This document shows positions 27,170 through 35,675 of a DNA stretch of 64,000 bases, piece by piece. The stretch lies in NCBI GenBank assembly GCA_963716135.1, contig OY970289.1, positions 2,418,001-2,482,000 on the forward strand, written 5' to 3'. The DNA is from CAVRAW01 sp963716135. GTDB lineage: Bacteria; Planctomycetota; Planctomycetia; Pirellulales; JADZDJ01. Below the pieces are notes generated by a model. The model searched no databases and had not been told where the DNA came from. It saw only the letters and a program-made list of their open reading frames with translations. A program made the position numbers and the translations under genes. Positions within the stretch are counted from its first letter, which is position 1, and every line of letters starts with the position of its first letter.

Positions 27170-27197
27170 TTGACACCCGCCCGTTCTGACATAGGGT
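27170..27197 (+). promoter_or_regulatory. Possible promoter upstream of the Flp leader
   Basis: TTGACA at 27170-27175 is followed after ~16 bases by a CATAGGGT region as a weak -10. It lies ~190 bases upstream of the riboswitch and on the same strand. It is a guess based on the -35 match only. Confidence 0.3.
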
Positions 27198-27361
27198 TGT
27201 TTGCACAGGCAGCGAGCGTTTCGAGCAATCGGCGCGCTCACCTGGCGTGTGACACGACTTTCGGGTTGTGGTAAAGCGTGGCGTCGGCCGCCGGATCCAT
27301 TTCGATTTTTTTTATCCGGCTGGAAAGGACGACATGCAGCAGTTCAGGCCTGCGGGCAATT

Positions 27362-27452
27362 GCATCCTCGAGAAAGGCAAACCGGTCGTAAGGCCGCGAC
27401 GCAAAGCAATGGGTCCCGAAATTTCGGGATCGCCAAGCTACCGAAGGGATGA
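27362..27452 (+). promoter_or_regulatory. Cyclic-di-GMP-I (GEMM) riboswitch
   Basis: Conserved blocks of the GEMM-I aptamer occur in order: AAAGGCAAACC (27373-27383), a GGTC-GTAA-GGCC hairpin with a GNRA loop, CGACGCAAAGC (27397-27407), a second hairpin with GGGTCCCGAAATTTCGGGATC, and GCCAAGCTACCGAAGG (27432-27447). Flanking CATCC (27363-27367) and GGATG (27447-27451) can pair as P1. The element lies ~225 bases upstream of the first Flp pilin gene, in the same orientation. Class I GEMM RNAs bind c-di-GMP, and a subset bind cGAMP; which applies here is not decided by eye. No clear terminator lies directly after it, so the expression platform is unknown. Confidence 0.88.
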
Positions 27453-27676
27453 TGGTCGCTCAAAACCGCCATGCGGCAAAAGCGAACGCATTCTCTTAGG
27501 CGTTTCGAGTGCGAAGCCCATGTCGGTATTTAAGGTTTAGCTGAAATGCACAGCAGGCGGCGTTGGACGAATTCCGTCCGGCGTTTCATTGCAGCTAAAC
27601 CGCTTTCCCTTGTTACATCGGCCAGGCGTTTGGACTCTGAAAAGAGGACGTGCATTGGCCGACTTGGAGGTTTTCC

Positions 27677-27853
27677 ATGAAGAGCTTTGCATTGCAAGTC
27701 CGCCGGTTCCTGGTTTCGGAAGATGGGCCCACCGCGGTGGAATACGCCGTGATGTTGGCTCTGATCGTCATTGTGTGCTTGGCTGCCATCGGTTCGATCG
27801 GCACCAACGCCAAGACTACGTTCACCAACGTGGCCAACTCGCTGGCTAGCTAG
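27677..27853 (+). CDS. flp: Flp/Fap-type pilin 1
   Basis: A 58-residue type IVb pilin. The leader MKSFALQVRRFLVSEDG ends in the processing site G|PTAVEY, with Glu at +5 and the Tyr typical of Flp pilins, followed by the hydrophobic helix AVMLALIVIVCLAAIGSIG. The TadV-type peptidase downstream would cut after the Gly. GGAGG at 27665-27669 is the ribosome binding site; in-frame ATGs further upstream lack one. The subunit forms the thin adhesive Tad pilus. The second copy lies 70 bases downstream. Expression is probably under the c-di-GMP riboswitch. Confidence 0.93.
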   Translation: MKSFALQVRRFLVSEDGPTAVEYAVMLALIVIVCLAAIGSIGTNAKTTFTNVANSLAS

Positions 27854-27923
27854 TCGATGATGGTCGGCATTCCTTGCGGCAAGCACACGATGGCTCATTT
27901 CGCGCTTAGCGGAGGAGGCTGTC

Positions 27924-28100
27924 ATGGCGCAAGTCGTGAAGGCGATGTACAGGTTGCTGGTTTCGGAAGATGGGCCCACCGCGGTCGAATACGCCGTGAT
28001 GTTGGCTCTGATTGTGGTCGTGTGTTTGGCCGCGATTGGGTCGATTGGCACCAACGCCAAAACGACCTTCCAAAGCGTGGCAGATTCACTGGCCAGTTAG
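27924..28100 (+). CDS. flp: Flp/Fap-type pilin 2
   Basis: The product MAQVVKAMYRLLVSEDG|PTAVEYAVML… is a 58-residue pilin and a close paralogue of the gene at 27677. The core from LVSEDGPTAVEY through IGTNAKTTF differs at only a few residues, and the first ~54 bases of the core are nearly identical at DNA level, so the duplication is recent or maintained by gene conversion. GGAGGAGG (27911-27918) precedes the ATG. The ends of the two pilins differ (FTNVANSLAS against FQSVADSLAS). Confidence 0.93.
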   Translation: MAQVVKAMYRLLVSEDGPTAVEYAVMLALIVVVCLAAIGSIGTNAKTTFQSVADSLAS

Positions 28101-28130
28101 AGCTGGGGCAGGCACTTCCGAAGTGGCAGG

Positions 28131-28160
28131 CCCACGGGGCAACGGCTTTACCCGTGGGCC
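28131..28160 (+). other. Hairpin downstream of the pilin genes
   Basis: GCCCACGGG (28131-28139) pairs perfectly with CCCGTGGGC (28152-28160). There is no T run. A second hairpin (CCTGGTT/AACCAGG-like) follows before the terminator. It may stabilise the 3' end of the pilin message. Confidence 0.5.
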
Positions 28161-28202
28161 GGTAACCTGGTTCCGGAAGACCAGGATTCCGGCAGAAACA
28201 CA

Positions 28203-28249
28203 AAACCTCCTCGGTGCTCGGGTTGACCCGCCGCGCCGAGGAGGTTTTT
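28203..28249 (+). terminator. Rho-independent terminator after flp genes
   Basis: AAACCTCCTCGG (28203-28214) pairs perfectly over 12 bp with CCGAGGAGGTTT (28236-28247), followed by a T5 run. It would end or attenuate transcription between the pilin genes and the Tad assembly genes. Confidence 0.85.
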
Positions 28250-28275
28250 GACGTATGGTTTAAGAGGAAAGCCTC

Positions 28276-28340
28276 AATGACCAATTCCCAATGACCAAGG
28301 GAATTTGGGAATTGGTCATTGGTGCTTGGTCATTGGTCAT
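28276..28340. repeat. ATGACCA heptamer palindrome, copy 1
   Basis: AATGACCAATTCCCAA (28276-28291) is perfectly complementary to TTGGGAATTGGTCATT (28305-28320), and further TTGGTCA units continue to ~28340. Related elements occur at 53824-53903 and 55350-55424, all intergenic. Confidence 0.75.
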
Positions 28341-28354
28341 TCAATGGTAACGCC

Positions 28355-28465
28355 ATGTATCCACTTATCCCCGTACAAACATTTGCCGGCAGCGTCGAGC
28401 TAGTAAGCTACTTTTTGACAGTGGTAGCCGCGCTGGTCGGATTGTTGTTGACCATGCGCACCTGA
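28355..28465 (+). CDS. Small membrane protein of the Tad locus
   Basis: A 36-residue reading frame, MYPLIPVQTFAGSVELVSYF…, with one hydrophobic helix (YFLTVVAALVGLLLTM) and an Arg-Thr C-terminus. It lies between the pilin terminator and the prepilin peptidase gene, on the same strand. No clear ribosome binding site is seen, because the start lies close to the palindromic repeat. It may be a small pilus-associated membrane peptide, but chance cannot be excluded. Confidence 0.4.
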   Translation: MYPLIPVQTFAGSVELVSYFLTVVAALVGLLLTMRT

Positions 28466-28538
28466 CGCAAGTGTCAGCGTGCGAAGCACGGTTTCATACA
28501 AAATTCGCAAGGGGCAAGTAGCAGTCAGGAATTTTCGC

Positions 28539-29102
28539 ATGCCCGAGCAAAATCTGTTCACTGCTCCGCTAACGCATTGGCCCGTGTGGCTGGTGACCAT
28601 CACCTTGGTGGTGGCCGCGGTGATCGATGGCTACAAGCTGAAGGTGCCCAACTGGCTCACCTTTCCGCTGGTGCTTAGCGGTTGGGTTTACGGCGCATTC
28701 ACCGGCGGCTGGGCCGGATTTGGCGACAGCCTGTTGGGAACCGCCGTGGGACTGGCTTTGCTGCTGCCGGCGTATGCCATCGGCGGCATGGGGGCTGGCG
28801 ATGTCAAGCTGCTAGCAGGCGTCGGCGCCTGGGTCGGTGCCCAAACCACCTTTTATGCTTTTTGCGTCTCGGCGGTGGTCGGCGGCGTGATCGCCCTGGC
28901 CATGGTCGTCATCCGGCGCGGCTGGCGCAAACACAGGGATCAGTTCATTGCCATCGCTCATGAAATCGTCACTATCGGCAATCCCCAGGAGCTATCAGCG
29001 ATCGCCGCCCAGCGCAAAAGCTCCATGCTCCTTTTGCCTTACGGCATTCCGATCGCCATTGGAACTATCGCCTACTTCGCGTGGGCAGGAATGTTGATAT
29101 GA
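28539..29102 (+). CDS. tadV: Prepilin peptidase, TadV/CpaA type (A24)
   Basis: A 187-residue aspartyl membrane protease that cuts and matures Flp prepilin in the inner membrane. The catalytic motifs are both visible: the Asp of VVAAVIDGYKLKVPNWLT, and GAGDVKLL. About five to six hydrophobic helices are present; the N-terminal methylase domain of long PilD enzymes is absent, as in TadV. The start at 28539 (MPEQNLFTAPL) was chosen because the upstream 20 codons are not hydrophobic or conserved. The stop overlaps the start of TadE (ATGA), which shows co-translation. Confidence 0.88.
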   Translation: MPEQNLFTAPLTHWPVWLVTITLVVAAVIDGYKLKVPNWLTFPLVLSGWVYGAFTGGWAGFGDSLLGTAVGLALLLPAYAIGGMGAGDVKLLAGVGAWVGAQTTFYAFCVSAVVGGVIALAMVVIRRGWRKHRDQFIAIAHEIVTIGNPQELSAIAAQRKSSMLLLPYGIPIAIGTIAYFAWAGMLI

Positions 29103-29620
29103 ACGGCCAAATCACCAATGATCGATGTGTTGCGCGGTTAGGCAAACTTTGCCGGCAGGCCCTACACTCGATAATTCCAGCGGGTAACCGTTTCCAATTG
29201 GAGCAGTTCCGCCGGTCGTGCCGAAGTAACCGAAGCGGGGTTGCTGTCGTTGAGTTCGCGATTGTCGCCCCCGTTTTTGTGCTGTTTGTGATGGGAATGA
29301 TTGAAGTTGCGCACGGTTTGATGGTCCAAGAAGTGATCACCAACGCCGCGCGAGAAGGAGCACGGACCGCCGTGGTCGAGAGCTCCACAGCTTCAACCGT
29401 CACGGCAGCCGTGCAGGCCTACCTTACCGCGGCCAACATTCCCGCATCGGCCGCCACCATCAGCGTTACCATTCCCGCCGTTCGATACAACAATTCCGCC
29501 ACCGTGACGGTTTCGGTTCCATACACCAAAGTTAGCTGGGTTCCCGTTCCCAAATACCTTGGGTCCATTACGCTGACCGCCACCAGCACCATGCGGTGCG
29601 AAGCGGTCTCAACCAATTGA
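29099..29620 (+). CDS. tadE: TadE-like pseudopilin
   Basis: A 173-residue minor pilin. After a basic N-terminal stretch comes RSGVAVVEFAIVAPVFVLFVMGMIEVAHGLM, the TadE motif with Glu five residues into the helix. The C-terminal part is Thr/Val/Ala-rich and beta-like. The start (MNGQITND) overlaps the tadV stop. TadE proteins are processed by TadV and are needed for Flp pilus assembly. Confidence 0.87.
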   Translation: MNGQITNDRCVARLGKLCRQALHSIIPAGNRFQLEQFRRSCRSNRSGVAVVEFAIVAPVFVLFVMGMIEVAHGLMVQEVITNAAREGARTAVVESSTASTVTAAVQAYLTAANIPASAATISVTIPAVRYNNSATVTVSVPYTKVSWVPVPKYLGSITLTATSTMRCEAVSTN

Positions 29621-29652
29621 ACATCTTCCGCGCCCAGTGCGCGGGCCTCATC

Positions 29653-30678
29653 ATGCGTCCTAAATCATTAATGCTGTTGCTCCTGGCGCTAGGCTGCGGT
29701 CTCGTGGCCTCCATCGGCATCAGCCAGGTGATTGAAAGCCGCAATCGGGCGGCCCAGCCGGCCATGGAGAAAGAACCGATTTACGTCGCCACGCAGGACA
29801 TCAAGGTCAATCAACCTCTCACGCCGCAAATCGTGACGCAGGAAGAATGGCCGAAGGAAAGAATTCCCGCCGACGCCATTCGCGATTTGAAAGAGATCCA
29901 AGGCCAGCGTTCCGGCACGACCATCTTGGCCGGCGAGCCGCTGCGCAAGGCCAAGTTCGCCATGGATAAGCGAATCGACGAAATTCCCGCCGGCTACCGC
30001 GTGGTCGCCGTGCCGGCCGACGCCGTCAGCGCCGCAGGTTACCTGTTGCAGCCGGGCGATCGAGTGGACGTGCTGATGTACGTCGATGCCACGAATCCCA
30101 AGTCGGGCGTGCAGCAAAGCATCACCAAAACCATCTTGCAGGACGTGCGCATGTTCGCGGTGAACGAGCAGTGGCGGCCCGCAGAAGACAAGTCGAACGA
30201 ATCGATTACCGCCAAAACCGTTTCGCTGCTGGTGACGCCAGATCAAGCCGAGAAGATGATGCAAGCCACGGAGATGGGCAAAATCCGCCTCGTGCTCCGG
30301 AATCCTGACGATCCCCAAGTGGCCGAAACCAACGGCACCGACGCCTCGGAATTGCTCAGCGGCATGAGCAGCTCTGATCGCAATAAGGAATGGGGCGTCA
30401 AGAAAAAGCAAACAGGCGAAGGCTCCGGCGCCGGCAATCAAGAAGCTGCGCCGGATACCGCAGAGCACTTCGTGATGAACGTCGTCCGCGGCGGAGAGCT
30501 AGTTCAAGTCGACATGAGTCGTCATGGCGAAGGCACCAATTGGACGCCGGGCGAACCCAGAATCTTGGTCCCCGCCGATCCCGTCAGTGCCTCGCCGTCG
30601 ACGACCACGACGACAGGTCCGGCGCCGGCCCCACCGGCCGCACCCGTAGTGCCAACCCCGGTTTCCTTGACGAAGTAA
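29653..30678 (+). CDS. cpaB: Flp pilus assembly protein CpaB/RcpC
   Basis: A 341-residue periplasmic assembly protein. The N-terminal helix MRPKSLMLLLLALGCGLVASIG is an anchor or uncleaved signal. Then come an SAF-like domain (YVATQDIKVNQPLTPQIVTQEEWP, GTTILAGEPLRKAKF) and the CpaB core (VPADAVSAAGYLLQPGDRVDVLMYV, AKTVSLLVTPDQAEKMMQATEMGKIRLVLRNP). The C-terminal 60 residues are a Pro/Ala/Thr-rich tail. CpaB is thought to sit between the secretin and the inner membrane platform. Its start is 33 bases after the tadE stop. Confidence 0.9.
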   Translation: MRPKSLMLLLLALGCGLVASIGISQVIESRNRAAQPAMEKEPIYVATQDIKVNQPLTPQIVTQEEWPKERIPADAIRDLKEIQGQRSGTTILAGEPLRKAKFAMDKRIDEIPAGYRVVAVPADAVSAAGYLLQPGDRVDVLMYVDATNPKSGVQQSITKTILQDVRMFAVNEQWRPAEDKSNESITAKTVSLLVTPDQAEKMMQATEMGKIRLVLRNPDDPQVAETNGTDASELLSGMSSSDRNKEWGVKKKQTGEGSGAGNQEAAPDTAEHFVMNVVRGGELVQVDMSRHGEGTNWTPGEPRILVPADPVSASPSTTTTTGPAPAPPAAPVVPTPVSLTK

Positions 30679-30774
30679 GCAAATTCGATTGGAGCCTTCC
30701 AAGTTCCGTGACTCAATTGCGTTGTTCGACCTTCCGGATAACGCCACATTTCGAAGAGACAAGAGAGGACAAGG

Positions 30775-32721
30775 ATGTTCTCGTATATCATCGGGCGGAT
30801 GCCCGTCGCGCACCGTGCGGCGCTTTCGCTAATTGTGGGCTGCGTAACTGTTTCAGCGTCCGCGCAGGAGCCCGCGGCGCCCGTCTCGCAAACGCCTGCT
30901 ACGCCGGTGGTGCAACGCCCTGCCACGCCTGTGCAAGCACCGGCTCTGCCTAATGTGCCGGCGCCAGCGGCCACCCAGCAACTGCCGGCGCCATCGCAAC
31001 CATCGGCGACGGCGGTCACCATGCCTGCCACGCCGCCCGCATTGGGCGCCACCGCTGGCACCGGTGAACAACTGGTGCATAAGGTTCAGGCCGCCAGCGA
31101 ACGGCTCGAAATGACGGTGAATTCCAGCCGAATTCTCACAATGGACCAGCCAATTCCGCGTTTGGTGGTCGGCAATCCCGATCTCGTCCAGGCCACCCCG
31201 CTTTCGCCCACCGAGGTGCAAATCTTCGCTAAGAAAGTTGGCGCCACGCAAGTCAACTTGTTCACCGAAAAGGGGCAAGTCTTTTCCGTCGACTGCATCA
31301 TCTACGGCGACGTGCGACAACTGACCGACCTGCTGCGCGTTGAATTCCCCACCGCCAATATCTCCGTCAAAGCGATTGCCGAAGGCCACGTGCTCTTGAC
31401 CGGCTACGTCGATCGGTCGGATCACATCGCACAAATCGTGCAATTGGCTCACACTTTCTTTCCCGCCGCCAGCGGCAGCGCGGGGGACGATCGAGTCATC
31501 TCTAACATCGAAGTCGTCGGCGTACAGCAGATCTTGCTGAAAGTGAAAGTGGCCGAAGTTTCACGCACCAAGCTGCGCCAGTTGGGCATGGACTGGGCCA
31601 ATATTCACGGCTCCAGCTTCGTCGTGTCTAGTATCGGCGACGTGATCGCCAGTACCCAAGCCATTGCCGGATCGGCCGGGATCGGGAACGACACCATCCG
31701 CTTCGGCGTGGTGAACGGCAGTTCCAGCTTCTTCGGTTTCATCGAAGCGCTTCAGCAGCAAGACATGGTCAAGATTCTGGCCGAACCCGATGTGGCCACC
31801 GTTAGCGGCCGACCCGCACAATTCCGGGCCGGCGGACAGGTCCCGTATCCCAGCTCCACCAGCATCAACGGCGTCAGCGTTTCGTACATGGACACCGGCG
31901 TGACGGTCGACTTTCTGCCAATCGTGCTGGGCAACGGAAACATCCGCCTGGAAGTGCGCCCGGTGGTTCGCGAACTGGATGAAGCCGTAAGCATCCAGTT
32001 GGCGCCGGGTGTGTTCGCCCCTGGCTTCACCGAACGCAAAGTCGATACCGGCGTGGAAATGAAGCCGGGTCAAACGTTGGCCCTAGCCGGCCTGGTCTCG
32101 CAACGCGTCATCGCCAACAAAACGGGTTTCCCCTGGATCAGCGATTTGCCCTATTTCGGCGTGCCGTTCCGCCGCACCAAAAACACGGTGGAAGACGTCG
32201 AGTTGCTGATCATGGTGACGCCGCAATTGGTCGCCGCCACCGATTGCTGCGAAACGCCTCCCTGCATGCCCGGTATGCATACCGACGTGCCCAACGACTG
32301 CGAAATGTATTTGAAGGGATACTTCGAAGTGCCTTCCAAGGGCCCCTGTGGTCCGTACGGTTGCCCGGGGCCCGGCGCCGGTCCGGCCGGCTATGAGGAG
32401 GGCGGTCCGCCGCAAGCGATGTATCCCGGCGGTTCCTACGAGCAAATTCCCTCGGGATCGCCGACGCCGGCCGTGCCTGGACTGCCTCGCACCGATGGAA
32501 CTTCGACCGACGGCAGCAGCGCTTCTAACAGGCTCCCCACGATGCGCATCGCACGCGCCCCCGGCAATGCGAATCTTATCACTAGTCCCGCCACGCCCGG
32601 CAATTCGTCTAACCGGTACAACCAGCCTCGTCGACAGGACCCGCGCGCCACAGGCAGCCCGGAAATGGGAGAAAAAACGCCTGGATACGTAGGTCCCATT
32701 GGTTATGACGTATTAAATTAA
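30775..32721 (+). CDS. cpaC: Tad pilus secretin CpaC/RcpA
   Basis: A 648-residue outer membrane secretin. Signal peptide at residues ~10-30 (cut near ASAQEP), then a Pro/Ala-rich linker, a pilus-specific N-terminal domain (SSRILTMDQPIPRLVVGNPDLVQATPLSPTEVQIFAKKVG), a BON-like segment (AIAEGHVLLTGYVDRSDHI) and the secretin core (QQILLKVKVAEVSR, EPDVATVSGRPAQFRAGGQVPYP, GVTVDFLPIVLGNGNIRLEVRPVVRELD, LALAGLVSQRV, FPWISDLPYFGVPFR, ELLIMVTPQLV). The last ~150 residues are a Pro/Gly-rich tail with a few Cys, unusual for the family and perhaps peptidoglycan or surface linked. The gene is intact. Confidence 0.93.
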   Translation: MFSYIIGRMPVAHRAALSLIVGCVTVSASAQEPAAPVSQTPATPVVQRPATPVQAPALPNVPAPAATQQLPAPSQPSATAVTMPATPPALGATAGTGEQLVHKVQAASERLEMTVNSSRILTMDQPIPRLVVGNPDLVQATPLSPTEVQIFAKKVGATQVNLFTEKGQVFSVDCIIYGDVRQLTDLLRVEFPTANISVKAIAEGHVLLTGYVDRSDHIAQIVQLAHTFFPAASGSAGDDRVISNIEVVGVQQILLKVKVAEVSRTKLRQLGMDWANIHGSSFVVSSIGDVIASTQAIAGSAGIGNDTIRFGVVNGSSSFFGFIEALQQQDMVKILAEPDVATVSGRPAQFRAGGQVPYPSSTSINGVSVSYMDTGVTVDFLPIVLGNGNIRLEVRPVVRELDEAVSIQLAPGVFAPGFTERKVDTGVEMKPGQTLALAGLVSQRVIANKTGFPWISDLPYFGVPFRRTKNTVEDVELLIMVTPQLVAATDCCETPPCMPGMHTDVPNDCEMYLKGYFEVPSKGPCGPYGCPGPGAGPAGYEEGGPPQAMYPGGSYEQIPSGSPTPAVPGLPRTDGTSTDGSSASNRLPTMRIARAPGNANLITSPATPGNSSNRYNQPRRQDPRATGSPEMGEKTPGYVGPIGYDVLN

Positions 32722-32859
32722 GGGCGAAAAGTAAGCGCAAAAGACAGAAGAGATAGAGGCCCTCCGCGGACGCGCGGAGCGACCATCCTCGTTCTCCTAG
32801 TGCATTTGCACTCTGGCCTTTCGTGCTTCACAACGCCGTACGTCGTACGACAGGCAACT

Positions 32860-34075
32860 ATGACCAACGTGCTTCGACTAGCGATCGTCGATCCCAGCGA
32901 TGCGGCGCGTGATGCGCTGAAAAGCATGCTGCTGGGCTTGGAGATGGTCTGGCTCGAGGCCGAGTGCTCTCGCTACGAGTTTTTCTCTGACGTCGTAGCT
33001 CAAACTCATCCCGACATCGGCATCGTTGCGCTGGATGCCGACCCCGACAAAGCACTCAAATTGGTCGAACAGCTTGCTGCCACCTCCCCCCGCTGCAGCA
33101 TCCTGGTCGTTAGTGGTTCCACGGATGGCTCGTTGATCCTGCGGGCCATGCGCAGGCGCCAAGGAGTTCCTCCCCAAGCCGGTGAAGATCGAAGATCTCG
33201 TCGGCGCGCTGGAACGACTGAGCGAACGCCAATTCGGCAAAGGCGAAGGCAAGGTCCGTGGCAGCCAGGTGATCGCCATCTGCGGCGCCACCGGCGGCGT
33301 GGGCACGACCAGCCTGGCGGTTAATCTCGGATGCGCCCTGGCGGCCGATCCGAAGAACTCCGTCTGCCTGGTCGACCTTGATTTGGGATTAGGCGATGCC
33401 GACGTCTTTCTCGATGCAATTCCCGATTACACCCTGGTCGATGTCGCGCAGAATGTCACGCGGCTCGACTTCACGCTTTTGAAACGTTCGCTCACGAAGC
33501 ATTCGTCCGGGCTGTTCCTGTTGCCGCGCCCCGTGCAACTCTCGGAAGCCGCCCTGGTGACCGCGGAAGATATGCAACGCGTGATCGGCTTGCTCAAGGC
33601 CACCTTCACGCACTTAATACTCGACCTGTCGAAATCCTACAGCCCCGTCGACATGGTCGCCTTGCAGTTGGCCACGCAGGTGCTGCTGGTCACGCAACTC
33701 GATCTGCCGTGCTTGCGCAACGTCGTGCGGCTGATGATGTCGTTCGGCGAAATTGCCGGGTTGAAGGAAAAGATCAAGGTGATCGTCAACCGCGTCGGGC
33801 TCGACTCGGCGCAGATCAGTTTGAAGAAAGCGCAGGAGACGATCGGCTGCGAAATCTTCTGGCAGTTGCCCAACGATTACCGCACCATGTCGGAAGTGCG
33901 CAACAATGGCGTGCCGCTGATCGAACAGGCCAAGAAAGCCCCCATCACGCAGGCCATCGTCGAACTGGCCGAAACGTTCACGCCCGGCGGCGCCGAAAAA
34001 GCGGCTGCCAAAGAAGCCGAGGCCGATAACTCCATCAAGAACAAATTGATGAGCTTCTTCAATACGAAGAAGTAG
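32860..34075 (+). CDS. cpaE: CpaE/TadZ-like ATPase; one frame break
   Basis: The N-terminal ~115 residues form a response-regulator-like domain (LAIVDPSDAARDALKSML, PDIGIVALDADPDKALKLVEQLA, ILVVSGSTDGSLILRAMR). After the break comes a MinD/ParA-type ATPase: VIAICGATGGVGTTSLAVNLG (deviant Walker A), VCLVDLDLGLGDADVFL and FTHLILDLSK. TadZ/CpaE proteins place the Tad machine at a cell pole. The frame breaks at about 33148-33156, where two bases (GC) appear missing, so that AMR is followed by AGAKEFLPKPVKIEDL. The 138 bases after the secretin contain no other gene. Confidence 0.88.
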
Positions 34076-34302
34076 GCTGGGCGTCTTTAAAACCGGTAAT
34101 ATCGGCACCGGGCAAATTTACCGGCCGTGATGCGACTTTGCTCCCCGCCGGCCCTCCTCTGGTTTCTGCGCTCGCCCGCCGCTTTCTAATCGCGGCCGCC
34201 CGCTGCGCTTCGCCATAAGCTATGGTTCCTAGGACACATCTAGGCCCTTGGCCCAAGGTGCGTCCGGACTGCGATTTAAGTCACTTTAGCAAAGGCCCCG
34301 CG

Positions 34303-35635
34303 ATGCCTCCGCAGAAGCCCATGCCGTCGCCCCAACGACCGGGCGAAAAAACGTCTGCCCAGGAATTCGAAGCGCTCAAGCGCCGCATCCACACCAAGCT
34401 GGTCGATAAGCTCGATCTGTCGCGCGTCGGCGAGTTGGAAGGGGATGTGCTCCGCCGTGAAATTCGTCTGGTCGTGGAGCACTTGTGCGACACCGAAGAC
34501 CACCTGCTCAATCGCAGCGAACGCGATCGCCTGATCGAAGAAGTGCTCGACGAAACGTTCGGGCTCGGCCCACTGGAACTGCTGCTCAAAGATCCGACGA
34601 TCAGCGATATTCTGATCAACGGTCCCAAGCAGGTGTACGTGGAACGTCGCGGCAAGCTCGAAAAGACAAACGTCAATTTCCGCGACAACAGCCACTTGCT
34701 GCAAATCATCGACCGCATCGTGTCGCAGCGTCGGCCGGCGTGTCGACGAAGTCTGTCCGATGGTCGACGCTCGCTTGCCCGACGGCAGCCGCGTGAACGC
34801 GATCATTCCGCCGCTGGCGCTGGACGGCCCGGCGGTTTCCATTCGCCGCTTCGGCGCCAATCCGCTGAAGTTGGAAGACCTGTTGAACTACAAAGCTTTC
34901 ACTCCCGAGATGGTGATGCTTTTGGAAGGCGCCATCAAGGCCCGACTGAACGTCATCATCTCCGGGGGTACCGGCTCCGGTAAAACGACGCTGCTCAATA
35001 CGCTGTCGAGCTTCATTCCGTCGCACGAGCGTATCGTGACGATCGAAGACGCGGCGGAATTGCAGCTCCAGCAAGAACACGTCGTGCGGCTGGAAACCCG
35101 ACCGCCCAACATCGAAGGCAAGGGCGCCGTGACCGCCACCGACCTGGTCAAAAACGCCCTGCGTATGCGCCCCGAGCGCGTAATCATCGGCGAATGCCGC
35201 GGTGCCGAAACCCTCGACATGCTGCAAGCCATGAACACCGGTCACGAAGGTTCGATGACCACGCTGCACGCCAACGCGCCGCGCGACGCCATCGCCCGTA
35301 TCGAAACCATGATCACCATGGCCGGCTTCGACTTGCCGCTGAAAGCCTTGCGCCAACAGATTGCCAGCTCTGTGGACCTGATCATCCAAGCCAACCGTCT
35401 GCAGGGCGGCGTGCGAAAAATCACGCACATCACCGAAATCACAGGCATGGAGCAAGAAACCGTCGTGATGCAAGACATCTACCATTACGTGCAGGACGGC
35501 ATCGACGAAAACGGCCGCGCCGTCGGTCGATTTGAAGCCACGGGCATCCGGCCTGCGTTCATGGACCGGTTGGAACAGTCCGGCGTGCGCCTGCCCGCCA
35601 GCGCCTTCCGTCAACGAACCATGCTGCAGGACTAG
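34303..35635 (+). CDS. tadA: Tad secretion ATPase TadA/CpaF; one frame break
   Basis: A ~444-residue hexameric ATPase that powers Flp pilus extension, and maybe retraction, at the cytoplasmic face. The N-terminal helical part has DLSRVGELEGDVLRREIRLVVEHLC; then DPTISDILINGPKQVYVERRGKLE, VDARLPDGSRVNAIIPPLALDGPAVSIRRF, Walker A GGTGSGKTTLLNTLSSF, the Asp box RIVTIEDAAELQL, RPERVIIGECRGAETLDMLQAMNTGHEGSMTTLHAN and QIASSVDLIIQ. The break at about 34729-34733 fits loss of a CG pair (VSQ then RVGRRVDEVCPMVD). Its start lies 227 bases after cpaE, a gap with nothing recognised. Confidence 0.92.
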
Positions 35636-35675
35636 ACCAACTAAGAAGTAGCAATCAGCCGACACTGAGCAGCTC

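Noticed and set aside
34222..34302. Longer N-terminus of TadA from ATG 34222
   Set aside because: The added residues are not conserved and the frame upstream of 34303 has poor codon use; MPPQKPMPSP is the more likely start.
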